A stretch of 64,000 nucleotides of DNA from Nocardia altamirensis NBRC 108246 (GCF_001612685.1 NZ_BDAY01000013.1:1-64000), one strand, 5' to 3'. Shown: positions 33,843 through 45,861, counted from the first letter of the stretch. Program-made: numbers and translations. The notes: generated by a model not told the origin, from the letters alone.

Positions 33843-35909
33843 GTGAGCTTGCAGCCCCTCGCCCTCTTTGTGAAGCACGACGGTCAGTCGGCACGTGCCT
33901 CCTTGACCTGCGAATACAAATGCGCCAACGCGTGCTTCCACGAAGTCCCCAACACCTCGGCCGGTCAGTACTTCGGCGATATCGTCAGTTCCCTGAATCG
34001 GCGCGGACTGATCAAGGGTGGCGCGGCGGCCGTGCTTGCTGTCGGTGCGGGCAGTGTGCTCGCGGCGTGCGGCGACGATGTCGCGCAGACCGGGTCGTCG
34101 AGCCCGTCGCCGAGCGGCCCGCCCGGTACCGGCACCGGTTTCACGGCGGTCGCGCCGAACAAGGACGACGCCATCGTGATCCCGGACGGCTACGAGCAGT
34201 CCGTCGTGATCCGCTGGGGTGACCCGCTTTTCGCGGACGCACCCGCCTTCGATTTCGAGAAGCAGACCGCCGCCGCCCAGGCCAAGCAGTTCGGCTACAA
34301 CAACGATTTTGCCGCGTTGCTGCCGATCGAGGGTCAGGCGAATGCCTTCCTGCTCGTGGTCAACCACGAATACACCACGGGCCCACAGATGTTCCGCGGC
34401 TACGACAAGGCCAACCCGACCGACGAGCAGCTCGAGATCACCAAGGCCGCGCACGGCATGGCGGTCGTCGAGGTGCGCGGCGAGTCCGGCACCGGCAAGC
34501 TGGTGCCCGCCTTCGGCAAGTACAACCGCAGGATCACCGCGACCACCGAGTTCAAGCTCACCGGCCCTGCCGCGGGCAGCGACTTCGTCAAGACCTCGGC
34601 CGATCCGAGCGGCACCAAGGTGCTCGGCACCTTCGCCAATTGCGCGGGCGGCGTGACCCCTTGGGGCACTGTGCTTTCCGGCGAAGAGAACTTCAACGGC
34701 TACTTCGCCAACGGTGACAAGGTGACCGAGGCCGCCGCGGCCGCGCGGATCAAGCGCTACGGCTTCACCGCCGGCAAGACCCCCAACCAGTGGGAGCGGA
34801 CCGACAAGCGCTTCGACCTGGCGCAGGAACCCAACGAGGCCAACCGATTCGGCTACGTCGTCGAGGTCGACCCGTGGGACCCGACCTCGACCCCGATCAA
34901 GCACACCGCGATGGGCAGGCTCAAGCACGAAGGGGCCACCATCTACGTCACCAAGAACGGTGACGTCGTCTCCTACACCGGCGACGACGAAAAGTTCGAC
35001 TACATGTACAAATTCGTGTCCTCGCGCAAGGTGCAGTCGGGCGGTGGCGCGTCGAGCATGCGGCACAACCTCACCATCCTGGACGCGGGCACGCTGTATG
35101 TCGCGAAGCTGACCGGCGACCATGCCGACAAGATCGACGGCACCGGCGCAACGCCGTCGGACAAGGGCTTCACCGGTAAGGGCCAATGGATTCCGCTGTT
35201 GGAGACCGGCGCCGACGGCAAGGGCAAGTCGCTGGTCGACGGCATGAGCGCGGAAGAGGTCGCGGTGTTCACCCGGCTGGCCGCGGACAAGGTCGGCGCA
35301 ACCAAGATGGACCGCCCCGAGGATTTCGAGGCCAACCCGTACACCGGCAAGGTCTACGTGGCGCTGACCAACAACGACAACCGTGGCGCCGAGGGCAAGC
35401 AGGCCGCCGACGAGGCGAACCCGCGCAAGCTGAACAAGAACGGCCAGATCCTCGAGATCGACGACCAGCACACCGGCACCACGTTCACCTGGTCGCTGCT
35501 GCTGGTCTGCGGCGACCCGAAGGCGGCGGACACCTACTTCGCCGGCTACGACAAGACCAAGGTCAGCCCGATCTCCTGCCCGGACAACCTGGCGTTCGAC
35601 CCCTACGGCAACCTGTGGATCTCCACCGACGGCAACGCGCTCAAGTCGAACGACGGCCTGTTCTCCGTGGTGCTCGACGGCGCGAATCGCGGTGAGACCA
35701 AACAGTTCCTGACGGTGCCGCGCGGCGCGGAGACCTGTGGCCCCGTGGTCACCGAATCGCGGGTCATGGTGTGCGTGCAGCATCCGGGCGAGGCCGATGA
35801 CGCCACCCCGGACAACCCCCTGTCACACTGGCCGGACGGTGGCACCGCTCAGCCGCGGCCGTCGGTCGCGGTCGTGTGGAAGAAGAACGGCGGCCGGATC
35901 GGCGTTTAG
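33843..35909 (+). CDS. PhoX-family alkaline phosphatase
   Basis: A 688-residue exported phosphatase of the PhoX/DUF839 family, which releases phosphate from esters using calcium and iron. The family motif TPWGTVLSGEENFNGYF lies near residue 280, with CPDNLAFDPYGNLWI and GAETCGPVV later. Near residues 57-80 there is a Tat-like segment NRRGLIKGGAAAVLAVGAG and then LAACGDD, which can serve as a lipobox. The long N-terminus before the twin Arg, with CEYKCANAC, is usual for PhoX proteins. I choose GTG 33843; the frame is open further upstream but lacks resemblance. A terminator shared with the convergent lysozyme gene follows. Induction by phosphate starvation is likely from the family, not seen here. 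Confidence 0.9.
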   Translation: MSLQPLALFVKHDGQSARASLTCEYKCANACFHEVPNTSAGQYFGDIVSSLNRRGLIKGGAAAVLAVGAGSVLAACGDDVAQTGSSSPSPSGPPGTGTGFTAVAPNKDDAIVIPDGYEQSVVIRWGDPLFADAPAFDFEKQTAAAQAKQFGYNNDFAALLPIEGQANAFLLVVNHEYTTGPQMFRGYDKANPTDEQLEITKAAHGMAVVEVRGESGTGKLVPAFGKYNRRITATTEFKLTGPAAGSDFVKTSADPSGTKVLGTFANCAGGVTPWGTVLSGEENFNGYFANGDKVTEAAAAARIKRYGFTAGKTPNQWERTDKRFDLAQEPNEANRFGYVVEVDPWDPTSTPIKHTAMGRLKHEGATIYVTKNGDVVSYTGDDEKFDYMYKFVSSRKVQSGGGASSMRHNLTILDAGTLYVAKLTGDHADKIDGTGATPSDKGFTGKGQWIPLLETGADGKGKSLVDGMSAEEVAVFTRLAADKVGATKMDRPEDFEANPYTGKVYVALTNNDNRGAEGKQAADEANPRKLNKNGQILEIDDQHTGTTFTWSLLLVCGDPKAADTYFAGYDKTKVSPISCPDNLAFDPYGNLWISTDGNALKSNDGLFSVVLDGANRGETKQFLTVPRGAETCGPVVTESRVMVCVQHPGEADDATPDNPLSHWPDGGTAQPRPSVAVVWKKNGGRIGV

Positions 35910-35927
35910 CCGGCCAGCGCCACCACG

Positions 35928-35970
35928 CCACGAAACCGCCACTGTACCTGCAGGAGTGGCGGTTTCGTGG
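35928..35970. terminator. Bidirectional terminator between phoX-like and lysozyme genes
   Basis: Perfect 15-base arms CCACGAAACCGCCAC and GTGGCGGTTTCGTGG with a 13-base loop and a TTTCT tail on the plus strand. Confidence 0.85.
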
Positions 35971-35973
35971 TTT

Positions 35974-36708
35974 CTACATGTTGGCGAAGCGCGCGAAATC
36001 GCCCTGGGCGCCGCTGTAGACGTTGAGGTCGGTCGGCCCGGGGATGCCGTCGATGCCGCCGCGGTCGGTGGTCTGCCAGAACGTCCAGGTCGGCCAGCCG
36101 CCGGGCACCTCGGGGTGCTCGTTGCCGCGGTAGTCGGCGATCCACAGTGGGTACCTGGTGAATTCGTTCGTGTCGGCCATCGCGGTCCGCCAGAAGTACG
36201 GATAGGTGTAGATGATCGGGACCCTGCCGGTCAGTGTTTGCACCGTATTCAAGTACCGGCGCGTCCAATCGATCAGCGCGGCAGGCGGTAGGCCACCCGT
36301 CGTCTCCAGATCGAGCACCGGAGGCAGGTCGAGTGCGCCGTTCTGGCCGAGCACCACCGTCGCGTACAGCATGGCCTGCGGTTCGGGTGGCAGGTTCGGC
36401 CTGGCGTAGTGATAGGTCCCGCGTGCCACCCCTGCGGCCCGCATGATCAGGCTGTCCGGCACGAAGTACGGGTTGAGATAGCTCACGCCCTCGGTGGCCT
36501 TCACCATCGCGAAGTCGTGGCCTGCGCGCTTGACCGCGAACCAGTCGATCAGTCTGCCGCCGCCGTGCTGCCAGGACGAGACATCCGGGCCGGTCGGCGC
36601 GGCCGTCGCGGTGCCGGACAGTGTTGCCACCAGGATGCCCGATAGCGCGATCAACGACAGCGCAGTGCCGCGGCGACGAAAGGTCGAGCTCCAGCGAAGG
36701 TTGCCCAT
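35974..36708 (-). CDS. Secreted GH25 lysozyme-like hydrolase
   Basis: A 244-residue exported muramidase-like enzyme of glycoside hydrolase family 25. A signal peptide (RRRGTALSLIALSGILVATL, cleavage near ATA-AP) is followed by GPDVSSWQHGG, FAMVKATEGVSYLNPYF, LPPVLDLETTGG with the catalytic Asp/Glu about 133/135, IIYTYPYFW and YPLWIADY, all typical. It should cut the glycan chain of peptidoglycan outside the cell. Start is ATG 36708; the longer in-frame reading would bury the signal peptide. Monocistronic. Confidence 0.92.
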   Translation of the reverse strand: MGNLRWSSTFRRRGTALSLIALSGILVATLSGTATAAPTGPDVSSWQHGGGRLIDWFAVKRAGHDFAMVKATEGVSYLNPYFVPDSLIMRAAGVARGTYHYARPNLPPEPQAMLYATVVLGQNGALDLPPVLDLETTGGLPPAALIDWTRRYLNTVQTLTGRVPIIYTYPYFWRTAMADTNEFTRYPLWIADYRGNEHPEVPGGWPTWTFWQTTDRGGIDGIPGPTDLNVYSGAQGDFARFANM

Positions 36709-36778
36709 GGCGTTCGACGATAGCCATTTGATGTTGCTGTGGCCAGTGTTGCGCGAGTGCCGATTGCGCACTATTCGC

Positions 36779-38116
36779 TCAGCCGAGCCAATCCAGCACC
36801 GACGCGGCCGTCCACGACTGCTGCATGCTGCCGAGCGGTTCACCGGTGAACGGCTCGTAGTACTCGGCGAAGCTGCCGTCACTGGCCTGGCGCAGACCCT
36901 CGGCCCGAAGCATGAACGAGCGCTCCGCCCAGCCGCGCCTGGCGAACACCCAGGAGAACAGCCAGCTCATCACCGGCCACACCGGCCCACGCCAATACTC
37001 GCGGGAGCGGAAGTCCCGCGACACCGGCGACGTCGACGGCGGCAACGCATAACGCAGATCCGGATGCCCGCAGAAGCGCGGGCCCTCGAACGTGCGCAGC
37101 AGGCTGCGCTCGGTATCGCGCGGCAACCCACCGCACAGCAGCGGCGCGAACATCGACAGCGTCTCGGTACCGATCCAGCGCTGCAGCCGCACATCGAAGT
37201 CCCGTGCCGCGCCGGTGCGGGCGTCCGTCGTCGCGATGACACCCGCACGGAAGCGGTCGGCCCACGTGTACAGGTCGCGCACGTCGGCGTGCGGCTGCTT
37301 GTACTCCTCGCCGATATGCGCGAGCACCTCGCAGGCGAGCGCGAAGATCCCGGTGACGAACACGTCCTCCACAGCGAAGCTCATCGTCGAGGCGAGCAGA
37401 TAGTCGTCGTAGCCCGCGCGGCGCATCTGCTCGACCAGCCACAGATACCGGTCGTACTCGCGGTCGCTCGGCCGCTGGGTGCGATCGGCGACCACGAGCA
37501 CGTCCTCGCGGTGGTACGGCGGCAGGTCGCCGGGAATCACGTTGTCGTAGGCGCGATCCCACCGCGGCGAGTTGTCCATGCCCGATTCCCAGCCGTGATA
37601 CAGCGTGATCCGGCCGGTCTCCTTCGGGTCCCGTGCGTGCGCCAGCCAGCGGTGCCAGCGCACCAGGTCCGGCCAGCGGCGGTTCAGGAATTCCTCGGCG
37701 ACCGCGCGGGTGCTGCGGCCGTGCCGCCGGGAGTGGTCGAGGATGCGCTGCACCGCGATGGCGTGCACCGGCGGCTGGGTGATCCCCGAGGTGTCCGGGC
37801 CGTCCGGCGCGTTGACCGCCAGCTTGCGGCATTCCCAGCGCGCCGGGCCGGGAAAGTAGCCGTCGACGCCGTTGGCGAAGACGATGTGCGGGATCATCCC
37901 GTTCTTCCACTGCGCCGACAACAACGTATCGAGCTCGATCACGGCCCGCTCCACGCTCAGCGGGGCGAGTCCGACCGCGACGAACGCGGCGTCCCAGCTC
38001 CACATGTGCGGATACAGCCGCGGCGCCGCGCTGGTCATGGTGCCCAGATCGTTGCCACGCAGCAGGTAGGCGGCACGGGCCGCGAGCTGTGTCGGTGTGA
38101 AACCCGGGTGCGCCAT
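36779..38116 (-). CDS. ggh: Glucosylglycerate hydrolase (GH63)
   Basis: A 445-residue (alpha/alpha)6-barrel hydrolase nearly identical in pattern to the mycobacterial glucosylglycerate hydrolase GgH, which splits the compatible solute glucosylglycerate to glucose and glycerate when cells leave nitrogen starvation. Landmarks are LLRGNDLGTM, YPHMWSWDAAFVA, YHGWESGMDNSPRWD with the catalytic Asp181, and SFAEYYEPFTGEPLGS with Glu418; these match Asp182 and Glu419 of the M. hassiacum enzyme as I recall them. I start at ATG 38116, where the family begins; the frame continues to ATG 38251, but that would leave only 26 bases to the divergent gene. No partner for glucosylglycerate synthesis is nearby. 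Confidence 0.9.
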   Translation of the reverse strand: MAHPGFTPTQLAARAAYLLRGNDLGTMTSAAPRLYPHMWSWDAAFVAVGLAPLSVERAVIELDTLLSAQWKNGMIPHIVFANGVDGYFPGPARWECRKLAVNAPDGPDTSGITQPPVHAIAVQRILDHSRRHGRSTRAVAEEFLNRRWPDLVRWHRWLAHARDPKETGRITLYHGWESGMDNSPRWDRAYDNVIPGDLPPYHREDVLVVADRTQRPSDREYDRYLWLVEQMRRAGYDDYLLASTMSFAVEDVFVTGIFALACEVLAHIGEEYKQPHADVRDLYTWADRFRAGVIATTDARTGAARDFDVRLQRWIGTETLSMFAPLLCGGLPRDTERSLLRTFEGPRFCGHPDLRYALPPSTSPVSRDFRSREYWRGPVWPVMSWLFSWVFARRGWAERSFMLRAEGLRQASDGSFAEYYEPFTGEPLGSMQQSWTAASVLDWLG

Positions 38117-38277
38117 CCCCCTATTCTGCGACGCCACCCGCAGGTACGCCCGCTCGGCGGTGGCCTGCCCGGCCTCGGTATGCACGCTCGAATGCCCCGT
38201 CCGTAATTCAACGCTCGAGATTTTTCCGTAGATGTCTGCAGCATCGTTCATTTTTCGCGGGCCATTACGGTGGTCGC

Positions 38278-38979
38278 ATGACCAATGCCGTGACCAGCCA
38301 TCCGCAGCCGACCGCGCTGATCACCGGGGCCAGCCGCGGGCTCGGTGCCGCCATCGCCCGTGAGCTCGCGCCGACCCACGATCTGCTGCTCGGTGCCAGG
38401 TCCGTCGATGCGCTGCGCGACATCATGAAGGAACTGCCCGACGCGACCGGCTGGCCGGTCGACCTCACCGACTATCCGGCGGTGGCGGACGCGACCGCGC
38501 CGATCCAGCGACTGGACGTGCTTGTGCACAGTGCCGGCGTCGCGGACCTGAACAGCATCGCCGAATCGACCGTCGACCAGTGGCGGAACACCTTGGAAGC
38601 CAACCTGATTGCGGTTGCCGAGCTGACCAGGCAGCTGCTTCCCGCGCTGCGCGCCGCCAACGGCCATGTGGTGCTGATCAATTCGGGGGCCGGGTTGCGC
38701 GCGAACGCGGGCTGGGCCTCCTACGCGGCGAGCAAGTTCGGGCTGCGTGCCTTCGGCGACGCGCTGCGGCTGGAGGAGCCGGCGCTGCGGGTGACCTCGA
38801 TCCATCCCGGTCGCATCGACACCGACATGCAGCGCGAGATCATCGCCCACGAGGGGCGGGAATATCGGCCCGAGCAGTTCCTGCGGGCCGAGACCGTCGC
38901 CGGCGCGGTGCGCAATGCGGTCGAGACGCCGCGCGACGCGCATCCCACCGAAATCGTGCTGCGGCCCAACCCGAGTTAG
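38278..38979 (+). CDS. Short-chain dehydrogenase/reductase
   Basis: A 233-residue classical SDR. The cofactor motif TGASRGLG is near residue 17, followed by NNAG-equivalent HSAGVAD, the catalytic Ser in LINSGAG and YAASK with Tyr and Lys. Charged residues after the second strand (LLGARSVDAL) favour NADP(H). The closing HPGRIDTDM is typical. Substrate unknown. Start ATG 38278. Divergent from the glucosylglycerate hydrolase gene. Confidence 0.92.
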   Translation: MTNAVTSHPQPTALITGASRGLGAAIARELAPTHDLLLGARSVDALRDIMKELPDATGWPVDLTDYPAVADATAPIQRLDVLVHSAGVADLNSIAESTVDQWRNTLEANLIAVAELTRQLLPALRAANGHVVLINSGAGLRANAGWASYAASKFGLRAFGDALRLEEPALRVTSIHPGRIDTDMQREIIAHEGREYRPEQFLRAETVAGAVRNAVETPRDAHPTEIVLRPNPS

Positions 38980-39090
38980 TCCGTGCTGTTCAGCTCGCGG
39001 ACAGATTCGATCGGTATCGTGCCGCTGTTTTGCATGGTCGTCGCACTGATCGACGGTGCGGCGACCTTCTAGAGTGGGGATTCGAAAACT

Positions 39091-39891
39091 GTGGACAGAC
39101 GTCGAATGTTGTCGTTGCTCGCGGTCGGTACCGCAGCCGCATTGACGGGATGTGCGGCCGCCGAGGGTGATCCGCTCAACAGCGGGTCGGCGGGAAGCGG
39201 GCCGCTGGCACCCCCTGCGCCGCCTGCTCCGCGACTGTTGCCGCCGCCGCCCGGCGGACCGAAGACACCGATTCCCGCCGCGACCATCACCGCGCTGCCG
39301 GGGCCGGGCACCAGCATGGCCCTGACGGTGGACGACGGGGCAAGCCCGGAGGTGGTCGGCGCCTACATCAAGTTCGCCAGGGACACCGGCGCCCGGTTCA
39401 CCTTCTTCGTCACCGCGCACTACGACTCGTGGACGATCCACCGGGACGCGTTGCGGCCCCTCGTCGATTCCGGTCAGATCCAGCTCGCCAACCACACCTG
39501 GGATCATCCCGACCTGACCAAGCTGTCCGCCGGTGCGGTGTCCGGACAGCTGGAGCGGGCGAAAACGTTCCTGCGCAACAACTTCGGTGTGGACGGCACC
39601 CCGTACTACCGGCCGCCGTTCGGCAGGCACAACGGCACCGTCGACCGGGTGGCTGCCGACCTCGGCTACACGGTGCCGACCATGTGGTACGGCTCGCTCT
39701 CGGACTCCGGTGTGATCACCGAGGAGTACCTGATCGAGTGCGCGCGCAGGTACTTTCACCCGCAGACCATCATCATCGGGCACGCCAACGCGCCCGCGGT
39801 GACGCACTGCTACGGCCAGCTCGTCGACATCATCAAAGAACGCAACCTCTCGATGGTCACGCTCAACGACGTGCTGCTGCCGCCGCGCTGA
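39091..39891 (+). CDS. Polysaccharide deacetylase-like lipoprotein
   Basis: A 266-residue exported carbohydrate esterase family 4 protein. It starts MDRRRMLSLLAVGTAAALTG with lipobox LTGC (a Tat-like RRR precedes). A Pro-rich linker (APPAPPAPRLLPPPPGG) leads to the NodB domain: TVDDGA with the metal-binding Asp, NHTWDHPDL with the two His ligands, YRPPFGRHN and a late IIIGHAN His. All key residues are present, so it probably removes acetyl groups from cell-wall glycans. Start is GTG 39091. A bidirectional terminator separates it from leuS. Confidence 0.9.
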   Translation: MDRRRMLSLLAVGTAAALTGCAAAEGDPLNSGSAGSGPLAPPAPPAPRLLPPPPGGPKTPIPAATITALPGPGTSMALTVDDGASPEVVGAYIKFARDTGARFTFFVTAHYDSWTIHRDALRPLVDSGQIQLANHTWDHPDLTKLSAGAVSGQLERAKTFLRNNFGVDGTPYYRPPFGRHNGTVDRVAADLGYTVPTMWYGSLSDSGVITEEYLIECARRYFHPQTIIIGHANAPAVTHCYGQLVDIIKERNLSMVTLNDVLLPPR

Positions 39892-39926
39892 CCGGCCGCA
39901 CCCCGAACCCGCCGCACCCCTTCCGA

Positions 39927-39957
39927 TTTCCCGCACACGATGTTCGTGTGCGGGAAA
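39927..39957. terminator. Bidirectional terminator between deacetylase and leuS
   Basis: Perfect 14-base arms TTTCCCGCACACGA and TCGTGTGCGGGAAA with a TGT loop, placed between two convergent genes. Confidence 0.85.
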
Positions 39958-39970
39958 GCAGCGCAGGAGA

Positions 39971-42814
<2,844 letters not shown>

Positions 42815-43166
42815 GGTCCTGCCTTCTTGTCATCGTCGATCCCCGACAAACTTCGTCTATCAGGGTAGAACGTGTGCACCGCAGTACCGAAAATCGGGCT
42901 GTGCCGACTCCGTCGGCGTGTCCGCGCCGCTGCTGTGATCCGGGTTACCTGCCCGTCGGTATGTGACTGCGGCGCAGCGGATTCGCGGCTCTCGCGGGTT
43001 GGCGTTCGCCTTCGGGCGGAGCCGACAATGCATTGGGTTGCTACATTCGCGCCCGGGAGCGGCGCAATGTGGAAAGCGCTCGTCCGGTGTGGTGACAGGC
43101 CGAGTGCCGAACAGTTGCGGGGGAGTGGCCGACGGTCTGTCGCTACCGATGCGCTAGCCTGCATGG
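42815..43166. other. Intergenic region between leuS and SdpI-like gene
   Basis: 352 bases between divergent starts. It must contain both promoters. I see no gene, terminator or known riboswitch; GCTAGCCT just before 43167 may be a -10 box of a nearly leaderless transcript. Confidence 0.5.
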
Positions 43167-43574
43167 GTGTTCGTCGTCGCTCTGCTCCTGTTCGTGCTGG
43201 CCCTGGTGGCCGTCACCACCGGTGCGCTCGGGATGATCGGCAGGCTGCCGCGCAACCGCTTCGTCGGAGTGCACACCGAGGCCGCGCTGTCCGATGCCGA
43301 GACCTTCCGCGTCGCGAATCGGATCGCCGCCCCCACCTCACTTGCTGCCGGGGCCCTGCTCTTCGCCGGTGGCCTCGTCGCACTCGCCGCGAGTGGCCTC
43401 GTCTCGATCCTCGTCGCCGCCGGCGCGGGCATCATCGCCCTGTTCACCCTCGGCGCCGGAGCCAACGCCGCAGCCTCGACCGCCGAAGCCCTCGCGCCGC
43501 CCGCCGAAGTCGGTGGCTGCGGCAGTGCCTGTGGCGCCTGCTCGTTGCGCGACGCCTGCCAGCCCGCCAGCTGA
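43167..43574 (+). CDS. SdpI-like membrane protein with Cys-rich tail
   Basis: A 135-residue protein with three hydrophobic segments (about 3-24, 54-76, 78-98). The loop IGRLPRNRFVGVHTEAALSD with a following HTxAxLxD-like segment fits the SdpI/YhfL immunity-like membrane family. An unusual addition is the C-terminal tail GGCGSACGACSLRDACQPAS with four cysteines, which could hold a metal. Start GTG 43167. The next operon also encodes a Gly/Cys-tailed membrane protein, 129 bases downstream. Confidence 0.75.
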   Translation: MFVVALLLFVLALVAVTTGALGMIGRLPRNRFVGVHTEAALSDAETFRVANRIAAPTSLAAGALLFAGGLVALAASGLVSILVAAGAGIIALFTLGAGANAAASTAEALAPPAEVGGCGSACGACSLRDACQPAS

Positions 43575-43702
43575 TCTCACCGCACAGTCACCCGAGCCGA
43601 TTCGGCTTATCAATGAACAGATCGGTATCCGTCTTCGAATCCTGTTGGCAGCGGTAGGGGGTGGTCCCATACTGAGGGCGGCAGTACTGGCTCTATTCCG
43701 GG

Positions 43703-44626
43703 GTGGATATGGGTGTGATCGACCGGAGCTTCGCGGCGAGCTCCGAATTTCTTGTTTCGGCGGGCGATACCTGGGGGATATCAGGACCCGAATTCCTACG
43801 GCTCTACGTGCTGTTCGTGGTGCTGGCGGTGCTACTCGGTATTTGGCTTCGGCTACGGGTGACCCGCGGCGCCATCGATAACCAAGGAATCGCCCAACCC
43901 GGTAGCGAGTTGTCGGCGCCCGAAGTGGCGATGCTGTTCGACGACAAGCGCGCGGTGCTGACCGCGCTGGCGCAGCTGCGCAGCCGAGATCTCATCGACT
44001 CGGCCGCAGTGCCGCGGCGGCCGATGGAGCAGACGGACCGGCAGGGACTGGACCCGTTCACGCTGTCGGTGTACGAGCGGATCACCTCGGGAGTCAAACC
44101 GACGGTTGCCTCGCTGACCGCAGGATCGTCGGCGGACGTCCGGCAGCTGCGCGACTCGATGATCAAGCGTGGGTACTTTCCCGACGCGGACTTCCGGCGC
44201 AAGCTGTGGGATGCCGGGCTGCCGGTGCTGATCGTCGGTGGCGTCGGCGTTGTGCGTTTCATCGCCGGGACCTTGAACGACAATCCCGTCGCCTTCCTCG
44301 GCCTCGCGCTGCTGGTGCAGGCCCTCTGCTATTGGTTCCTGACGGGCAAGCCGCGGCTGACCCCGCTCGGCCGGTTGGCCAGGACGAACGCGATGCGCAA
44401 CAACGGGCACCTGCGGCCGTCGAATTCGCCCGCCTACGCCACGTATGGCGTCAACAGTGCCGCGCTGGCCGCCGCGATCTTCGGCGGTGCCGCGCTGATC
44501 TCCCTCGATCCAGGCTTCGCGCAAGCCGTTGAGCCGCCGAGCTCGTCGAGCGGCAGCGACGGCGGTGGTGGTGGCAGCGACGGTGGCGGTGGTGGCGGCT
44601 GCGGTGGGGGTGGCTGTGGCGGCTGA
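43703..44626 (+). CDS. TIGR04222-type membrane protein with Gly/Cys tail
   Basis: A 307-residue membrane protein. After a short exported start there are hydrophobic segments at about 33-49, 171-187 and 194-214 and one near 250-270; the soluble part between (SAPEVAMLFDDKRAVLTALA) is the TIGR04222 domain found near DUF692 genes. The last 30 residues are almost only Ser, Asp, Gly and Cys, ending GGGGGGCGGGGCGG with Cys300 and Cys305. Such a tail looks like a modification site for the MNIO enzyme encoded next. Start GTG 43703 (ATG 43709 also possible). Twelve bases separate it from the enzyme gene. Confidence 0.85.
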   Translation: MDMGVIDRSFAASSEFLVSAGDTWGISGPEFLRLYVLFVVLAVLLGIWLRLRVTRGAIDNQGIAQPGSELSAPEVAMLFDDKRAVLTALAQLRSRDLIDSAAVPRRPMEQTDRQGLDPFTLSVYERITSGVKPTVASLTAGSSADVRQLRDSMIKRGYFPDADFRRKLWDAGLPVLIVGGVGVVRFIAGTLNDNPVAFLGLALLVQALCYWFLTGKPRLTPLGRLARTNAMRNNGHLRPSNSPAYATYGVNSAALAAAIFGGAALISLDPGFAQAVEPPSSSSGSDGGGGGSDGGGGGGCGGGGCGG

Positions 44627-44638
44627 CGGCATGCGGCC

Positions 44639-45511
44639 GTGAAGGCACCGCTCCGGGACGGTGCGCTCGGCATCGGCTGGCGGCCGGAGATCTGCGGGGT
44701 GATCGCGGAACTGGACGGGCTCGGATTCGCGGAGGTCATCGCGGAATCGCTGCCTATGCACCGGGCCGGTCGGCGCGCGCCGGAGATCGCGATCCCCGCT
44801 GAGCTGACGGCGTTGCTCGACCGCGGGGTTGCCGTTGTGCCGCACGGCATTTCGTTGTCCCTCGGCGGTGCGGACCCGGTGGACGAGCACCGGATCGAGC
44901 ATCTCGCCGCCTGCGCCCGTGCACTCGGCGCACCCTTGGTGAGCGAGCACGTCGCGTTCGTCCGCGCCGGCGGACTCGAAGCCGGACACTTGCTGCCGGT
45001 GCCGCGTTCGAAGGCGGCACTGGAGGTGTTGGTGCGCAACATCTCCCGCACTCAGGCGGCCCTCGACGTGCCGCTCGCCGTCGAGAACATCGCGGCGCTG
45101 TTCGACTGGCCCGACGACGAATACACCGAGGCCGAGTTCCTCACCGAACTGATCGACCGCACCGGTGTATACCTTCTGCTCGACATCGCCAACGTCTATG
45201 CGAACGCTCGCAACCGCCACCGCGATCCCCTCGCCGAACTGCTGCGGCTGCCCGCCGAGCGGATCGCCTACTGTCACGTCGCGGGCGGCCACGAGGCCGA
45301 CGGACGCTACCACGACACCCACACCCATCCTGTTCCCGCCGAAGTGCTCACTCTCGTAGGCGAATTCACCGCCACCCACCCGGTGCCGTTGATGCTGGAG
45401 CGAGACGGCAACTATCCACCCGCCGCCGAGCTGCTCGACGAACTCGACGCCATCGCCGCGGCGGCGGACCGCACGTCGCTCACCGGCCGAGCCCGATCGG
45501 CACACCCGTGA
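44639..45511 (+). CDS. DUF692 multinuclear non-heme iron oxidase (MNIO)
   Basis: A 290-residue TIM-barrel enzyme of the MNIO/DUF692 family (MbnB, TglH and ChrH relatives), iron enzymes that oxidise cysteine residues in peptides. Likely metal ligands are seen: His69 in VPHGISLS, Glu103/His104 in SEHVAF, Glu149 in AVENIAA, Asp182 in LLLDIANVY, His213 in YCHVAGGH, Asp226/His228 in DTHTHP and Glu254 in LMLERDG. It starts at GTG 44639 and overlaps the next gene by four bases (GTGA). A substrate with a Gly/Cys tail is encoded just upstream and a small partner just downstream, as in RiPP systems. Product chemistry is not predictable. Confidence 0.88.
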   Translation: MKAPLRDGALGIGWRPEICGVIAELDGLGFAEVIAESLPMHRAGRRAPEIAIPAELTALLDRGVAVVPHGISLSLGGADPVDEHRIEHLAACARALGAPLVSEHVAFVRAGGLEAGHLLPVPRSKAALEVLVRNISRTQAALDVPLAVENIAALFDWPDDEYTEAEFLTELIDRTGVYLLLDIANVYANARNRHRDPLAELLRLPAERIAYCHVAGGHEADGRYHDTHTHPVPAEVLTLVGEFTATHPVPLMLERDGNYPPAAELLDELDAIAAAADRTSLTGRARSAHP

Positions 45512-45861
45512 TCTCGCCACCGGACCGAGCGGCCGAGACGCTCGCCGAACGCCAGGCAGAGCTGGTCCGCGCGTTGGTATCCGGCGGTCCGACCCCTTCC
45601 GGTTTCGATACCGAAGCCGTCGCCGCCGCTGCGCGCGCTCTGCTGCACAAGCGCGCACGCGACGTGGCGCGCCGCTATCCCCAACTGGCGCATGCCTGCG
45701 GCGACGACTTCACCCCTCGCTTCACCACCTGGGCCGCCACCGTGCCGAAGACCTCCACCGCAACGGACGCAACAGCTTTCGCCGACCATGCAGGCTTGTC
45801 GACTACCCTCCTCGGCAGCCGACGCAGGCCCCTCCGCCGTTGGCTACGGCAGGCGACCTGA
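45508..45861 (+). CDS. Small partner protein of the MNIO operon (SCO6045-like)
   Basis: A 117-residue helical, Arg-rich protein. Its core ALLHKRARDVARRYPQLAHA then CGDDFTPRFTTWA resembles small proteins found after DUF692 genes in Streptomyces (SCO6045 type) and, more loosely, the partner subunits that present substrate to MNIO enzymes. The N-terminus ETLAERQAELVRALVSGGP is a common opening of that group. Start GTG 45508 overlaps the enzyme gene by four bases. It ends against the convergent MBL remnant with 18 bases of overlap. Confidence 0.75.
   Translation: MISPPDRAAETLAERQAELVRALVSGGPTPSGFDTEAVAAAARALLHKRARDVARRYPQLAHACGDDFTPRFTTWAATVPKTSTATDATAFADHAGLSTTLLGSRRRPLRRWLRQAT

Noticed and set aside
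42815..43166. T-box or leucine-responsive leader before leuS
   Set aside because: No specifier loop or conserved T-box bulge sequence was found on the minus strand.
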